A DNA stretch of 64,000 nucleotides from the NCBI GenBank assembly GCA_003989065.1, contig RXIW01000006.1, forward strand, positions 16,671-80,670, in the 5' to 3' direction. Shown here in pieces: positions 34,707 through 44,536 of this stretch. The DNA is from Candidatus Competibacteraceae bacterium. GTDB lineage: Bacteria > Pseudomonadota > Gammaproteobacteria > Competibacterales > Competibacteraceae. The stretch's first letter is position 1; each line of letters starts with the position of its first letter. Below the pieces are notes generated by a model, which saw nothing but the letters and a program-made list of their open reading frames with translations, was not told the DNA's origin and ran no database searches. Position numbers and translations under genes: made by a program.

Positions 34707-36950
34707 ATGACTTGCCCTGATTATAACGACAATATCCAGAATTCTAACCAACCTGCAGCGGATGCTCGACTGATGGACGATGCCACCCTTCTGGAGGAGG
34801 GACGCCACCCGGACCCGTGCGCGGTGCTGGGTCGTCACACTCGTGGCGAGCTGGCGACGGTCCGCGCATTCTTGCCCGGCGCTCGCCGGGTCGACCTGGT
34901 CGAGCTTGGCGCACCACTGCAGCGACTGGCAAATAGCGATTTGTTCGAATGGCAGGGTGCGGCGGCGTTACTGCCGCCGCGTTATCGATTGGCGTGGATC
35001 GCTGCCGATGGCCGCGAGCATGTCGCGCATGATCCCTACAGCTTTTCTTCCCAGCTGAGCCTGTACGATCTCCATTTGTTCAACGAAGGTCGTCACCTGC
35101 ATGCGTACCGGGTCATGGGGGGACATCCTCGTGTGGTGGACGGCATCGCCGGGACATTGTTCGCGCTATGGGCACCGAATGCGGTATGGGTCAGCGTGGT
35201 GGGCGATTTCAACGACTGGGATGGTCGCCGCCATCCGCTGCGACGGCGCGGTGGCGTCTGGGAATTGTTTGTTCCTGCCGTCGGCGCTGGCGTCCGCTAT
35301 CTGTTCGAGATTCGCACCCAGACGGCCGGAGAACTGCTGCGCAAGATCGATCCCTATGGCCGGCGTTTCGAACGACGACCGGCTTTCGCCACGATCGTCT
35401 TCGACCAGAGCGCCTATGCTTGGCGTGACGAAATATGGATGGCGCGACGGCGGCGGCAAAACTGGACGCGGTCGCCGCTGGCGATCTATGAAGTTCACCT
35501 CGGTTCCTGGCAACGGGATGAACAGGGTGATTATCTGAGCTATCAGGAACTGGCCAGGCGGTTGGTCGCCTATGTCAGCTTCCTGGGATTTACCCACATC
35601 GAGTTGATGCCGATTACCGAACATCCTTTGGATGCGTCCTGGGGCTACCAGCCAACCGGTTATTTCGCCCCCACCAGCCGCCATGGCGACGTAAACGAAT
35701 TTCGCTGGTTCGTCGATTATTGCCACCAGGCAGGCATCGGGGTGATTCTCGACTGGGTCCCCGGTCATTTTCCCAAGGATGACCATGGTCTGGCCCGCTT
35801 CGACGGTACCTATCTCTACGAGCACGAGGACCCCGTGCGCCGCGAACACCGGGGTTGGGGAACCTTGGTGTTCAACTATGGCCGTACCCAGGTGAAGAAC
35901 TTCCTGTTGGCCAGCGCCTGCTTCTGGTTGGAAGAGTGCCATCTGGATGGCTTGCGGGTGGATGCGGTCGCCTCCATGCTCTATCTGGACTATGCCCGTG
36001 ATTCGGGTGAATGGGCGCCGAATCCTTTTGGCGGTAACGAGAATCTGGAAGCCATTGCGTTCTTGCGCGAATTGAATGAGATCATCCACCGGCGCTATCC
36101 GGGTGTATTGATGATTGCGGAGGAATCGACGGCGTGGCCGCTGGTGACGCGCCCCTCCTGGATGGGTGGCTTGGGCTTTGGCATGAAATGGAACATGGGG
36201 TGGATGCACGATACCTTGGAGTATTTCATGCTTGATCCGGCCTTGCGCCGTTACCATCATGAACTGCTGACCTTTGGCTTGTTGTACGCCTTTACCGAAA
36301 ATTTCATGTTGCCCCTCTCGCATGACGAGGTGGTACATGGCAAGGGTTCGTTGCTGGCGCGGATGCCGGGGGACCGGCGGCAGCGTTTTGCCAATCTACG
36401 CCTGCTGCACATCTATATGTGGACCTACCCCGGCAAGAAATTCCTGTTTATGGGCGACGAATTTGGTCAGGAGCGGGAATGGGATCATGCCGGTACTCTG
36501 GATTGGGAGCTATTGAACGAGTCGGAGCATCGAGGTATCCAACTGTTGATTCGCGATCTCAATAGCCTGTATCGATCCATGCCGAGCTTGCATGAGCATG
36601 AATTTACCCAGGATGGCTTCGAGTGGCTGGACTGCCACGATCCCACGCAGTCGGTGGTGGTATACCTGCGCCGTGGCAGCGATGCGCCGCCGATGATTGT
36701 CGTACTGAATTTCGCGGCGGTGGCCCGGTTCGGGTATCGGGTTGGCGTGCCTTTTTCGGGCAGCTATCGGGAGGTGTTGAATTCCAGTGCGCGTTGTTAC
36801 GGCGGTGATGGTATAACCAATGCCGGTATCGAAGCGGCGCCTATCTTTCACATGGGGCAACCCAATTCCCTGGTTTTGAATCTGCCGCCTCTATCGGGCA
36901 TGGTGCTGGTGTATCAGCCTGCCGATTTGGAAGACCGGCGACATGGCTGA
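34707..36950 (+). CDS. glgB: 1,4-alpha-glucan branching enzyme
   Basis: A 747-residue GH13 enzyme that introduces alpha-1,6 branches into glycogen. The N-terminal CBM48-like modules precede the barrel: [20 protein letters not shown] and [16 protein letters not shown]. Barrel motifs are [28 protein letters not shown] (nucleophile Asp), [12 protein letters not shown] (acid/base Glu) and [10 protein letters not shown]. The start is taken as the ATG at 34707; an ATG at 34773 or an upstream TTG at 34650 are alternatives with equally weak ribosome-binding sites. Its end overlaps glgA by 8 nt. It begins the plus-strand series glgB-glgA-cysB-tus-like. Confidence 0.95.
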   Translation: MTCPDYNDNIQNSNQPAADARLMDDATLLEEGRHPDPCAVLGRHTRGELATVRAFLPGARRVDLVELGAPLQRLANSDLFEWQGAAALLPPRYRLAWIAADGREHVAHDPYSFSSQLSLYDLHLFNEGRHLHAYRVMGGHPRVVDGIAGTLFALWAPNAVWVSVVGDFNDWDGRRHPLRRRGGVWELFVPAVGAGVRYLFEIRTQTAGELLRKIDPYGRRFERRPAFATIVFDQSAYAWRDEIWMARRRRQNWTRSPLAIYEVHLGSWQRDEQGDYLSYQELARRLVAYVSFLGFTHIELMPITEHPLDASWGYQPTGYFAPTSRHGDVNEFRWFVDYCHQAGIGVILDWVPGHFPKDDHGLARFDGTYLYEHEDPVRREHRGWGTLVFNYGRTQVKNFLLASACFWLEECHLDGLRVDAVASMLYLDYARDSGEWAPNPFGGNENLEAIAFLRELNEIIHRRYPGVLMIAEESTAWPLVTRPSWMGGLGFGMKWNMGWMHDTLEYFMLDPALRRYHHELLTFGLLYAFTENFMLPLSHDEVVHGKGSLLARMPGDRRQRFANLRLLHIYMWTYPGKKFLFMGDEFGQEREWDHAGTLDWELLNESEHRGIQLLIRDLNSLYRSMPSLHEHEFTQDGFEWLDCHDPTQSVVVYLRRGSDAPPMIVVLNFAAVARFGYRVGVPFSGSYREVLNSSARCYGGDGITNAGIEAAPIFHMGQPNSLVLNLPPLSGMVLVYQPADLEDRRHG

Positions 36951-38430
36951 AGCACTGCGTGTTCTCTATGTGACGTCCGAGGTGTTCCCCCTGGCCAAGA
37001 CCGGCGGCCTGGGTGATGTCAGCAGCGTATTGCCTTCGACGCTCCGGCAGCTGGGCGTGGATGCCCGTATCCTGATGCCGGCCTATCCGGACGTCATTGC
37101 CCGGCTGGATGCGCGACCGGTCGGCGCGCCTGTTCCAACGCTGCCTGGCCTGGAGCCGGTGCAATTGTTCCAGGGAATCTTGCCGGACGCCGTGCCCGGC
37201 GCGCTGACGCCAGTCTATGCGATTGCCAGCCCAGCGCTTTACGCGCGCTCGGGGGGGCCCTATGCCGATGACAGTGGCCATGACTGGCCGGATAACGCCA
37301 TACGGTTCGCGGTGCTGTCCAAGGTCGCAGCACTGATGGGCTGTGGCGCTGGCCCGGATGACTGGTGGCCCCATATCGTGCATTGCAACGATTGGCAATC
37401 CGGACTGACTCCCGCTTATCTGGCCCTGGCCGATAGCGTACGCGCCCGCTCGGTGCTCAGCATCCACAATTTAGCGTTTCAGGGTAATTTCTCCCCTGAT
37501 CTCATGCCAGCACTGGGCCTGCCCTGGTCCTGTTTTCATCCGCGTGGTGTGGAGTTCTACGGCCAGATTTCCTATCTCAAGGCAGGACTTCATTACGCCG
37601 ATCATATCTCGACGGTCAGTCGCAGCTACGCCCGCGAGATTCAGACGCCGGAGTTCGGCTTCGGGATGCAGGGGCTGTTGGTGGAAGCGAACGATCGTCT
37701 TACGGGGATCATGAATGGTATCGATGCCTTGCGCTGGAATCCCGCTACCGACCCTTATCTGGCCGCACCCTACAGTTCGGAAGACCTGAGCGGCAAGTTG
37801 GACAATAAGCGTCTGTTGCAAGCTCGCTTGGCGCTGGAGCCGGATCCGGAATTACCGATACTGGCTTTGGTCACCCGCCTGACTTATCAGAAGGGTGTGG
37901 ATCTGGTTCTGGGCCTGGTGGACGAGTTGCTCGAACAACCATTGCAATGGGCCGTGCTCGGCAGCGGTGACAAAGCCTACGAGGCCCAGTGGCGCGCCCT
38001 GGCGGAGATATATCCGGGCCGGGTTGGCGTGTCGATCGGTTATCACGAGGAATTGGCTCATCTGGTCGAAGCCGGCGCTGATCTGTTTCTGATGCCGTCG
38101 CGATTCGAACCGTGTGGGCTCAATCAAATGTACAGTATGCGCTATGGCGTCTTGCCGGTGGTGCGTCGGACTGGTGGCCTTGCCGATTCGGTCGTAGATA
38201 TTACTCCGCGCAGCCTGTTGGACGGTGCGGCTACTGGCTTCGTATTTGAAAACGCCAATCGGGAGGAGCTGCGGGCGTGTCTGTTACGGGCGTTGCTGCT
38301 TTATCGTGACCAGGCGACGTGGCGTCAGGCGCAGTTGCACGGCATGCGGCGCGATTTCAGCTGGGCTGCCAGCGCTGCTCGCTATCTTGAGCTTTATCGC
38401 ACTCTGCAGCCTGGATGGAGTTCAATGTGA
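36943..38430 (+). CDS. glgA: Glycogen synthase (ADP-glucose)
   Basis: A 495-residue GT5 enzyme elongating alpha-1,4-glucan from ADP-glucose. The N-terminal sequence [20 protein letters not shown] contains the KTGGL motif that binds ADP-glucose. The C-terminal GT-B half has [14 protein letters not shown] and [18 protein letters not shown] with the catalytic Glu region, followed by [10 protein letters not shown]. The length is typical of bacterial GlgA (about 480-500). Its start overlaps glgB by 8 nt and its stop overlaps cysB as GTGA, so the three genes appear to be co-translated. Confidence 0.96.
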   Translation: MAEALRVLYVTSEVFPLAKTGGLGDVSSVLPSTLRQLGVDARILMPAYPDVIARLDARPVGAPVPTLPGLEPVQLFQGILPDAVPGALTPVYAIASPALYARSGGPYADDSGHDWPDNAIRFAVLSKVAALMGCGAGPDDWWPHIVHCNDWQSGLTPAYLALADSVRARSVLSIHNLAFQGNFSPDLMPALGLPWSCFHPRGVEFYGQISYLKAGLHYADHISTVSRSYAREIQTPEFGFGMQGLLVEANDRLTGIMNGIDALRWNPATDPYLAAPYSSEDLSGKLDNKRLLQARLALEPDPELPILALVTRLTYQKGVDLVLGLVDELLEQPLQWAVLGSGDKAYEAQWRALAEIYPGRVGVSIGYHEELAHLVEAGADLFLMPSRFEPCGLNQMYSMRYGVLPVVRRTGGLADSVVDITPRSLLDGAATGFVFENANREELRACLLRALLLYRDQATWRQAQLHGMRRDFSWAASAARYLELYRTLQPGWSSM

Positions 38431-39401
38431 AGTTGCAGCAACTGCGCTATTTGACAGCGATCATTCGTAATAATCTGAACATCTCCGCTGCGGCGGAGAG
38501 CCTCTATACTTCCCAGCCAGGCATCAGCAAGCAGTTGCGTTTGCTGGAGGAAGAGCTGGGAGTCGAGCTGTTCAGCCGCAATGGTAAACATTTGAGCGAG
38601 GTCACGCCCATCGGCCGGCAGATCATTGCCAAGGCCGAGAATATCCTGCGGGAAGTGAATAATATTCAGATCTTGGCCGAGGAGTATCGCGACGACCGCC
38701 GTGGCAGTCTATCCATTGCAACCACGCATACTCAGGCGCGCTATGCCCTGCCGCCGGTGATCAAGGCATTCCGGGAACGCTATCCCGCCGTGACCTTGCA
38801 GGTCCATCAGGGATCGCCGGCGCAAATCGCCGAGTTGGTGCAATCCGGCGAGGTCGATTTCGCGATTGCGACAGAGGCCATGGAGCTGTTTGAGGATCTG
38901 GTCATGATGCCCTGCTATGTGTGGTGTCACTGTATTCTGGTGCCGCAGGGTCATCCGCTGACGGAGTTGGAGCATCTGGGTTTGCACGATGTGGCCAACT
39001 ATCCTCTGGTTACATACGTCTTCGGCTTTACCGGCAATTCGCAGTTGGACGATGCCTTTCGCAGCGTGCAGTTGAAACCGACTGTGGCTTTTACCGCAAC
39101 CGATGCGGATGTGATCAAGACCTATGTGCGGTTGGGGATGGGGGTGGGCATCGTAGCCCGCATGGCGTATGACCCCCAGTACGATCAGGATCTAGTTCGA
39201 TTGGATGCCAGGCATTTGTTCAATGCCAATACCACTAAGATCGGCTTCAGGCGTGGTACTTTCCTGCGGTGCTATATGTACGATTTCATCGAGGCGTTTG
39301 CGCCGCATTTGACCTGCGATCGGGTCCGGTTGGTGGAAAAGGCGCAATCGCCCGAGGAGGTGGCGGCCTTGTTCGATGGAGTGGATCTGCCGGTCTTTTA
39401 G
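38427..39401 (+). CDS. cysB: CysB, LysR-type regulator of sulfur assimilation
   Basis: A 324-residue LysR-type regulator, the same length as E. coli CysB. The winged-helix domain is residues 1-60 ([20 protein letters not shown]). The ligand domain holds ATTHTQARYALPPVIKAF, in which Thr100, Thr102 and Gln103 correspond to the sulfate/acetylserine-binding residues, and QGSPAQIAELVQSGEVDFAI. The start is GTG at 38427, with GGAG 7 nt upstream and a GTGA overlap with the glgA stop; the ATG at 38415 would give an untypical N-terminus. CysB activates sulfate assimilation genes in response to N-acetylserine, and cysTWA lies 3.4 kb downstream. Its position directly behind glgA is unusual. Confidence 0.95.
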   Translation: MKLQQLRYLTAIIRNNLNISAAAESLYTSQPGISKQLRLLEEELGVELFSRNGKHLSEVTPIGRQIIAKAENILREVNNIQILAEEYRDDRRGSLSIATTHTQARYALPPVIKAFRERYPAVTLQVHQGSPAQIAELVQSGEVDFAIATEAMELFEDLVMMPCYVWCHCILVPQGHPLTELEHLGLHDVANYPLVTYVFGFTGNSQLDDAFRSVQLKPTVAFTATDADVIKTYVRLGMGVGIVARMAYDPQYDQDLVRLDARHLFNANTTKIGFRRGTFLRCYMYDFIEAFAPHLTCDRVRLVEKAQSPEEVAALFDGVDLPVF

Positions 39402-39424
39402 CCGAGTGAAGTAAGGAGGAGGCG

Positions 39425-40318
39425 ATGCAGGCTCCTGCGCTGGTTGCCCTGCGAGTGACCTTGTTGGATAGCTTCGAACGGTTGCTCGTTCGGTTGGACG
39501 AGCTTTGCGCAATGATCCGCCAGGATGTGAATTTGCCAGTCTGGGTGTCGAGTGCCGAATCGGAGCCGAGTGGCTCGCTGGACATGCGGGCGAAAGCCGT
39601 TCGGATCTACCGCGCCTTGTGGTATGAGGACGATCAGGATGGTCGAGAGACCTTGACCTGTCCCGGTATCGTGGGAATCGGTCAGGATACCTTGGCGGCG
39701 GCCTGCGCTTGCAATGCGGCCAAGGATGGCTTCAAGGCGGCGGTGTTGGCGTTGAAGATGGTGGACCGGGTCGAGGCCGAAGCGATGATGGCCGATCTGC
39801 ATCGCCGTCAGGAGTCGGTGGCGACCGCCATGCGACGGATGGGTGCTGCCCGCTTGAATCTCAAACAGGCTTATCGGCATGTTCCATTGCTCGAACAGCG
39901 GCCATTGAAGATTGGCTTCACTTGGTCGAGGCAAGGGCGGGTGATCCAGCGGACCAGTGTGGCTGCGGCGCGGCGCTTACTGGAGCAGCGAGTCGAGACG
40001 CCGCAGATCCGGTTGGAGTTGCAACGTTTGGCCGAGATGCCGGGGGATGAGACCTTGGCGCGCGTCCGTAGCGTTTGTCCACATTTGCGGGCCAATATCG
40101 TCTTTGCGGCAGCGGATGGTGGTGTGCGGCGGCGCTTGATGCAGACTCCCCTGCCGATTCTGGTGCCGCTGCGTCAGGGTGAATCCTTGCCCGATTTCGT
40201 ACCAGTCAAACCGGAACCGCCGCTCAATCCGCGGTTGCGTCGGGCCGATGTGCGGATCGAGGACGAGCCTTTTTTGCCATCGGTGCGGGTTCATCGTTAT
40301 CGATTGGCTTATCGTTGA
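39425..40318 (+). CDS. Tus-like DNA replication terminus site-binding protein
   Basis: A 297-residue basic protein that aligns by eye with E. coli Tus (309 residues) along its whole length. Examples are CPGIVGIGQDTLAAA (Tus LPGVLCYQVDNLSQAA), AYRHVPLLEQRPLKIGFTW (AYRTLTVLHDPATLRFGWA), IQRTSVAAARRLLEQ (IKNLHRDEVLAQLEK) and TPLPILVPLRQGESLPD (TPLIALINRDNGAGVPD). Tus binds Ter sites and blocks the replicative helicase in one direction. The Tus lock residue His144 has no obvious counterpart here, so the polar-arrest mechanism may differ. GGAGGAGGCG precedes the ATG. It starts 23 bp after cysB, suggesting the same transcript. Homology is likely; fork-arrest function is inferred. Confidence 0.72.
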   Translation: MQAPALVALRVTLLDSFERLLVRLDELCAMIRQDVNLPVWVSSAESEPSGSLDMRAKAVRIYRALWYEDDQDGRETLTCPGIVGIGQDTLAAACACNAAKDGFKAAVLALKMVDRVEAEAMMADLHRRQESVATAMRRMGAARLNLKQAYRHVPLLEQRPLKIGFTWSRQGRVIQRTSVAAARRLLEQRVETPQIRLELQRLAEMPGDETLARVRSVCPHLRANIVFAAADGGVRRRLMQTPLPILVPLRQGESLPDFVPVKPEPPLNPRLRRADVRIEDEPFLPSVRVHRYRLAYR

Positions 40319-40329
40319 GGCTTTTGGAT

Positions 40330-40348
40330 TTAGATGATGATATAAAAA
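40330..40348 (+). promoter_or_regulatory. 19-bp element, copy 1, upstream of glgX (likely extended -10 promoter)
   Basis: TTAGATGATGATATAAAAA is identical to 55266-55284 upstream of the HPr-like gene. Its 3' half, TGATATAAA, fits an extended -10 (TGnTATAAT). It ends 109 bp before the glgX ATG, giving a leader of about 100 nt. TTGG lies a few bases upstream in both copies. Confidence 0.5.
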
Positions 40349-40457
40349 CGATCGAGACCTAGCCCTATCAGCTATCTTTCATGAAATGTTCTAAACTAAT
40401 CGCCGACACCGGTCAGAATTATGCCCTTATATCTACACATCGGGAGAGCTTGCCCCT

Positions 40458-42593
40458 ATGTCGTCGCGTGCCCGTGTATGGCCAGGTAAACCTTATCCGC
40501 TCGGCGCGACCTGGGATGGTAAGGGCGTCAATTTCGCCTTGTTCTCCGCTCATGCCGAAAAGGTCGAACTGTGCCTGTTCGACTCCTCCGGCCAGCGCGA
40601 GATCGAGCGCTTGGCGTTACCCGAGAACACCGATCAGATCTGGCATGGCTACATACCGGGTTTATGGCCGGGCACCCTGTACGGTTATCGGGTATCCGGA
40701 CCGTACGAGCCGCACATAGGCCACCGCTTCAACCACCATAAGCTGTTGCTCGACCCCTACGCCAAGCAATTCTACGGTTCGCTCCATCTGCGCGACGAGC
40801 ACTGCGGCTATCAGGTCGGCCACCACAACGCCGACCTGTCCTTCGACACCCGGGACAACGCCCGCGACATGCTCAAGTGCGTGGTGGTGGACACCAGTTT
40901 CAACTGGTCCGGCGACCGGGCGCCCGAGATGCCATGGTCGCGCACCCTGATCTACGAAACCCACGTGCGCGGCTTCACGATCCGGCACGAGGGCATCCCC
41001 CACCATCTGCGCGGCACCTGCGCCGGCATCGCCCATCCCGAAATCATCAAACACCTGCAGTCACTGGGCGTCACCGCCGTGGAGTTGATGCCGATCCACG
41101 CTTTCGTGGACGACCGCTTCCTGGTGGATCGTGGCCTGCGCAATTACTGGGGCTACAGCACTCTCTGCTTCTTCGCGCCGGAACCCCGCTATCTGAGCGG
41201 CGGCGATGTGGCCGAATTCAAGACCATGGTCAAGCGGTTGCACGATGCTGGCATCGAGGTGCTACTGGATGTGGTCTACAACCACACCGCCGAAGGCGAC
41301 CAGATGGGGCCGACTCTGTGCTTCCGCGGTATCGACAACGCCTCCTACTATCGTCTGCCGGACAATCGTCGCTATTACATCAACGACACCGGCTGCGGCA
41401 ACACCTTGAATCTGACCCACCCCCGCGTCCTGCAGATGGTCATGGACAGCTTGCGTTATTGGGTCAACGAGGTTCACGTGGATGGCTTCCGCTTCGATCT
41501 GGCGGTCACGCTGGGCCGGGAAGACCATGGCTACGATCGCCGTGGCGGCTTCTTCGACGCCATTCGCCAGGACCCGGCCCTGTCGCGGGTTAAGGTGATC
41601 GCCGAACCCTGGGATATCGGCCCCGGTGGCTACCAGCTCGGCGGTTTCCCGGCCGGCACTGCAGAATGGAACGACCGCTTTCGCGACGCTGTGCGCGGCT
41701 TCTGGCGCGGCGACGATGGCATGCTGTCCAGACTGGCGCCCAACCTGTTGGCCTCCAGCGATCTATTTGAGCACGACTGCCGGCGGCCCTGGGCCACGGT
41801 CAACTACGTCGCCAGCCATGACGGCTTCACCTTGGCCGATTTGGTGAGCTATAACGACCGCCACAACGAGGCCAACGGCGAAAACAACCGGGACGGTCAC
41901 CCTTCCAACTTCAGCGCCAATTATGGGGCGGAAGGCCCCACTCCCGATCCGCATATTCGCCAGATCCGCCTGCGCCAACGCCGCAACCTGCTGGCCACCG
42001 CACTGCTGGCGCAAGGCACCCCGATGCTGTTGGCCGGCGACGAAATCGGCCGCAGCCAGAACGGCAACAACAACGCTTATTGCCAGGATAACGAAATCAA
42101 CTGGATGAACTGGGACCATATTCCTAACGAGGAACAGGAATTCCTGGACTTCACCCGCCGACTGATCAACCTGCGCCACGAACACCCGGTTTTGCGCCGC
42201 CCCCGCTTCCTGCATGGCACCCATATCTCCAAATCCACCGGTCTGCGCGACATCGAGTGGATCAGCCCCGGTGGCGGCGGCATGAACGACTACCATTGGC
42301 AGGAGCCCAAGGCCCGTTGCCTGGGCATGCTGCTGGCCGGCGACGCTGGCGAATACTTTACGTCGGACGGTTATCCGGAAAACGACGATACCCTGCTCGT
42401 CATCTTCAATGCCGGAACCGATCAGATTCCCTTTCGCATGCCCACGGTCAAGAACGCTACCGGCTGGCGCTGCCTGCTCGACACCGTCAATCCCCAGCAG
42501 ACCGCTGGCGCGGTGATCCTGCCGGCCAATGGCGATTTCACCGTCGAACCCCGCTCGGTCGTCATCTTTGCCTTGAACCAGGAAACGCCCTGA
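40458..42593 (+). CDS. glgX: Glycogen debranching enzyme (isoamylase-type)
   Basis: A 711-residue GH13 enzyme that hydrolyses alpha-1,6 linkages of phosphorylase-limit dextrin during glycogen breakdown. The N-terminal CBM48 region (GATWDGKGVNFALFSAHAEK) precedes the barrel motifs VLLDVVYNHTAEGD, GFRFDLAVTLGRE (nucleophile Asp), KVIAEPWDIGPGGY (acid/base Glu) and NYVASHDGFTLADLV. GGGAGAG lies 17 nt before the ATG at 40458. It is a separate transcription unit from the biosynthetic genes, headed by the 19-bp element. The branched products would go to MalQ (31679-33154). Confidence 0.96.
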   Translation: MSSRARVWPGKPYPLGATWDGKGVNFALFSAHAEKVELCLFDSSGQREIERLALPENTDQIWHGYIPGLWPGTLYGYRVSGPYEPHIGHRFNHHKLLLDPYAKQFYGSLHLRDEHCGYQVGHHNADLSFDTRDNARDMLKCVVVDTSFNWSGDRAPEMPWSRTLIYETHVRGFTIRHEGIPHHLRGTCAGIAHPEIIKHLQSLGVTAVELMPIHAFVDDRFLVDRGLRNYWGYSTLCFFAPEPRYLSGGDVAEFKTMVKRLHDAGIEVLLDVVYNHTAEGDQMGPTLCFRGIDNASYYRLPDNRRYYINDTGCGNTLNLTHPRVLQMVMDSLRYWVNEVHVDGFRFDLAVTLGREDHGYDRRGGFFDAIRQDPALSRVKVIAEPWDIGPGGYQLGGFPAGTAEWNDRFRDAVRGFWRGDDGMLSRLAPNLLASSDLFEHDCRRPWATVNYVASHDGFTLADLVSYNDRHNEANGENNRDGHPSNFSANYGAEGPTPDPHIRQIRLRQRRNLLATALLAQGTPMLLAGDEIGRSQNGNNNAYCQDNEINWMNWDHIPNEEQEFLDFTRRLINLRHEHPVLRRPRFLHGTHISKSTGLRDIEWISPGGGGMNDYHWQEPKARCLGMLLAGDAGEYFTSDGYPENDDTLLVIFNAGTDQIPFRMPTVKNATGWRCLLDTVNPQQTAGAVILPANGDFTVEPRSVVIFALNQETP

Positions 42594-42664
42594 ACCTGCC
42601 CGTCGAGTCAGCGGCCATCCCCTACCACCGACGCGCAGCAAACACCTGGTTATATCAATAAAAT

Positions 42665-42702
42665 TTATTAATATTAGTTTTAATAACAAACCCTGCTAAA
42701 GT
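42665..42702 (+). promoter_or_regulatory. AT-rich dyad and extended -10 upstream of cysT
   Basis: TTATTAA (42665-42671) and TTAATAA (42680-42686) form an inverted repeat. Directly downstream, TGCTAAAGT (42694-42702) fits an extended -10. CysB sites are AT-rich and lie just upstream of such promoters, so this could be the CysB-dependent control region of cysTWA; that is inference. Confidence 0.35.
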
Positions 42703-42792
42703 TTGCCGCCCATTTCGCCCGGTGAAAATCGGGCATGGGGGGTTTCGCATTTCGCATCCTTCCATTCTTTACCACCCAAGGGCTGCCCACCG

Positions 42793-43626
42793 ATGCCATT
42801 CCGCCTCAAACAGCGCAATGTATTGCCGGGGTTCAACCTCGCCATGGGCTACACCCTGTTGTACATGTGCCTGATCGTCCTGATTCCCCTTTCGGCGGCC
42901 TTCATCAAGACCGCTGGCCTGAGCTGGGCGGACTTCTGGAGCATCGTGACCGCTCCGCGGGTGTTGGCTTCCTACCGCCTGACCTTTGGCGCTTCCCTGA
43001 TCGCCGCGCTGATCAACACCAGCGCCGGTTTGTTCATCGCCTGGGTGCTGGTGCGCTATTCCTTTCCTGGAAAACGCTTGATCGACGCCCTGGTCGATCT
43101 GCCGTTCGCCTTGCCGACTGCGGTCGCCGGCATCGCGCTAACTGCCCTGTACGCCGGCAACGGCTGGATCGGCAGCTACCTGGCGCTGCTCGGGATCAAG
43201 GTGGCCTTCACCCCGCTCGGCATCGTCGTAGCTCTGATCTTCATTAGCATGCCGTTCGTGATCCGCACCGTGCAGCCGGTGCTGGAAGATCTGGAGCCGG
43301 AGGTCGAGGAAGCCGCCGCCTGTCTGGGTGCGACCCGCTGGCAAACCTTCCGGCGGATCATCCTGCCTGCGATTCGCCCTGCCCTGCTGACCGGCTTCAC
43401 CCTGGCCTTCGCTCGCTCCATCGGCGAATACGGTTCGGTGATCTTCATTGCCGGCAACCTGCCGATGGTATCGGAAATCACTCCGCTCCTGATCGTGACC
43501 AAGCTGGAACAGTACGACTATCGCGGCGCGACCGCCATCGCCGTGGTCATGCTGGTGATCTCCTTCCTGCTGTTGCTGTTGATCAATCTGCTCCAACGGT
43601 GGAGCCACCAGCGTTACACCACCTGA
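42793..43626 (+). CDS. cysT: Sulfate/thiosulfate ABC transporter permease CysT (CysU)
   Basis: A 277-residue permease, the same length as E. coli CysT, with about six membrane segments. The cytoplasmic EAA loop is [44 protein letters not shown] at the N-terminus is family-typical (given in part). An open frame extends 90 bp upstream, but [14 protein letters not shown] at 42793 matches the family start. It forms the sulfate channel with CysW. No sulfate- or thiosulfate-binding protein gene (cysP or sbp) precedes it, as would be usual. Confidence 0.94.
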   Translation: MPFRLKQRNVLPGFNLAMGYTLLYMCLIVLIPLSAAFIKTAGLSWADFWSIVTAPRVLASYRLTFGASLIAALINTSAGLFIAWVLVRYSFPGKRLIDALVDLPFALPTAVAGIALTALYAGNGWIGSYLALLGIKVAFTPLGIVVALIFISMPFVIRTVQPVLEDLEPEVEEAAACLGATRWQTFRRIILPAIRPALLTGFTLAFARSIGEYGSVIFIAGNLPMVSEITPLLIVTKLEQYDYRGATAIAVVMLVISFLLLLLINLLQRWSHQRYTT

Positions 43627-43639
43627 TTCGGAGCCCGCC

Positions 43640-44536
43640 ATGGCCTTCACCCGCTTTCTCACCGCGTCCCAGACCGCTCCGATCCGGCGGACCACCACCG
43701 AATCACCGGCCATCCGTCGTTTGTTCATCGGCATGGCCCTGCTCTTTCTCACCCTGTTCCTGTTTTTCCCGCTGGCTGCCGTATTCTACGAGGCACTGCG
43801 CAAGGGACTGGGGGTCTACTTCGCCGCCATCGTCGATCCCGATGCCCTGGCAGCGATTCGGCTCACTCTGCTCTGCGCCGCCATCGCGGTACCGTTGAAC
43901 ATGGTATTCGGGGTGGCGGCGGCCTGGGCCATCGCCAAGTTCGAATTCGTCGGCAAAAGCGTGCTGATCACCCTGATCGATCTGCCCTTCGCCGTCTCGC
44001 CGGTCATCGCCGGATTGATCTACGTGCTGATGTTCGGCGCACAGGGCTGGCTGGGACCGTGGCTGGTGGCACACGACATCAAGATCATCTTTGCGGTGCC
44101 CGGCATCGTGTTGGCGACCGTCTTCGTGACCTTTCCCTTCATCGCCCGCGAACTGATTCCGCTGATGCAGGAACAGGGGGTCGAGGAAGAGGAAGCGGCT
44201 CTGGTCATGGGCGCCAGCGGTTGGCAAACCTTCTGGCGCATCACCCTGCCCAACATCAAATGGGGTCTGTTGTACGGCGTAGTGCTCTGCACCGCCCGGG
44301 CCATGGGCGAATTCGGCGCGGTGTCGGTGGTCTCCGGCCATATTCGCGGCCTGACCAACACCTTGCCGCTACAGGTCGAAATTCTTTACAACGAATACAA
44401 CTTCGCAGCCGCGTTCGCCGTGGCTTCCCTGCTGACGCTGTTGGCGGTCGTTATGCTGGCCATCAAGAGCGTCATCGAATGGCAGACCCGCAAAGCGCGC
44501 CTGGCGGCGCTGGCCATCCGAGGAGAACCCGAATGA
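43640..44536 (+). CDS. cysW: Sulfate/thiosulfate ABC transporter permease CysW
   Basis: A 298-residue permease with six membrane segments. The EAA loop is [22 protein letters not shown], and [19 protein letters not shown] is the conserved CysW signature. It starts 13 bp after cysT, and its stop overlaps cysA as ATGA. It pairs with CysT in the inner membrane. Confidence 0.95.
   Translation: MAFTRFLTASQTAPIRRTTTESPAIRRLFIGMALLFLTLFLFFPLAAVFYEALRKGLGVYFAAIVDPDALAAIRLTLLCAAIAVPLNMVFGVAAAWAIAKFEFVGKSVLITLIDLPFAVSPVIAGLIYVLMFGAQGWLGPWLVAHDIKIIFAVPGIVLATVFVTFPFIARELIPLMQEQGVEEEEAALVMGASGWQTFWRITLPNIKWGLLYGVVLCTARAMGEFGAVSVVSGHIRGLTNTLPLQVEILYNEYNFAAAFAVASLLTLLAVVMLAIKSVIEWQTRKARLAALAIRGEPE

Noticed and set aside
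40381..40400. ATGTTCTAAACTAA, 70 bp after the Tus-like gene, resembling the Ter core ATGTTGTAACTAA
   Set aside because: It needs a G-to-C change at a critical position and a one-base insertion, and E. coli TerB lies upstream of tus rather than downstream. A single weak match is not evidence for a Ter site.
44059..44532. An in-frame upstream extension of cysA through cysW
   Set aside because: It lies in another frame of cysW, and the ATGA overlap at 44533 gives the family-typical N-terminus.
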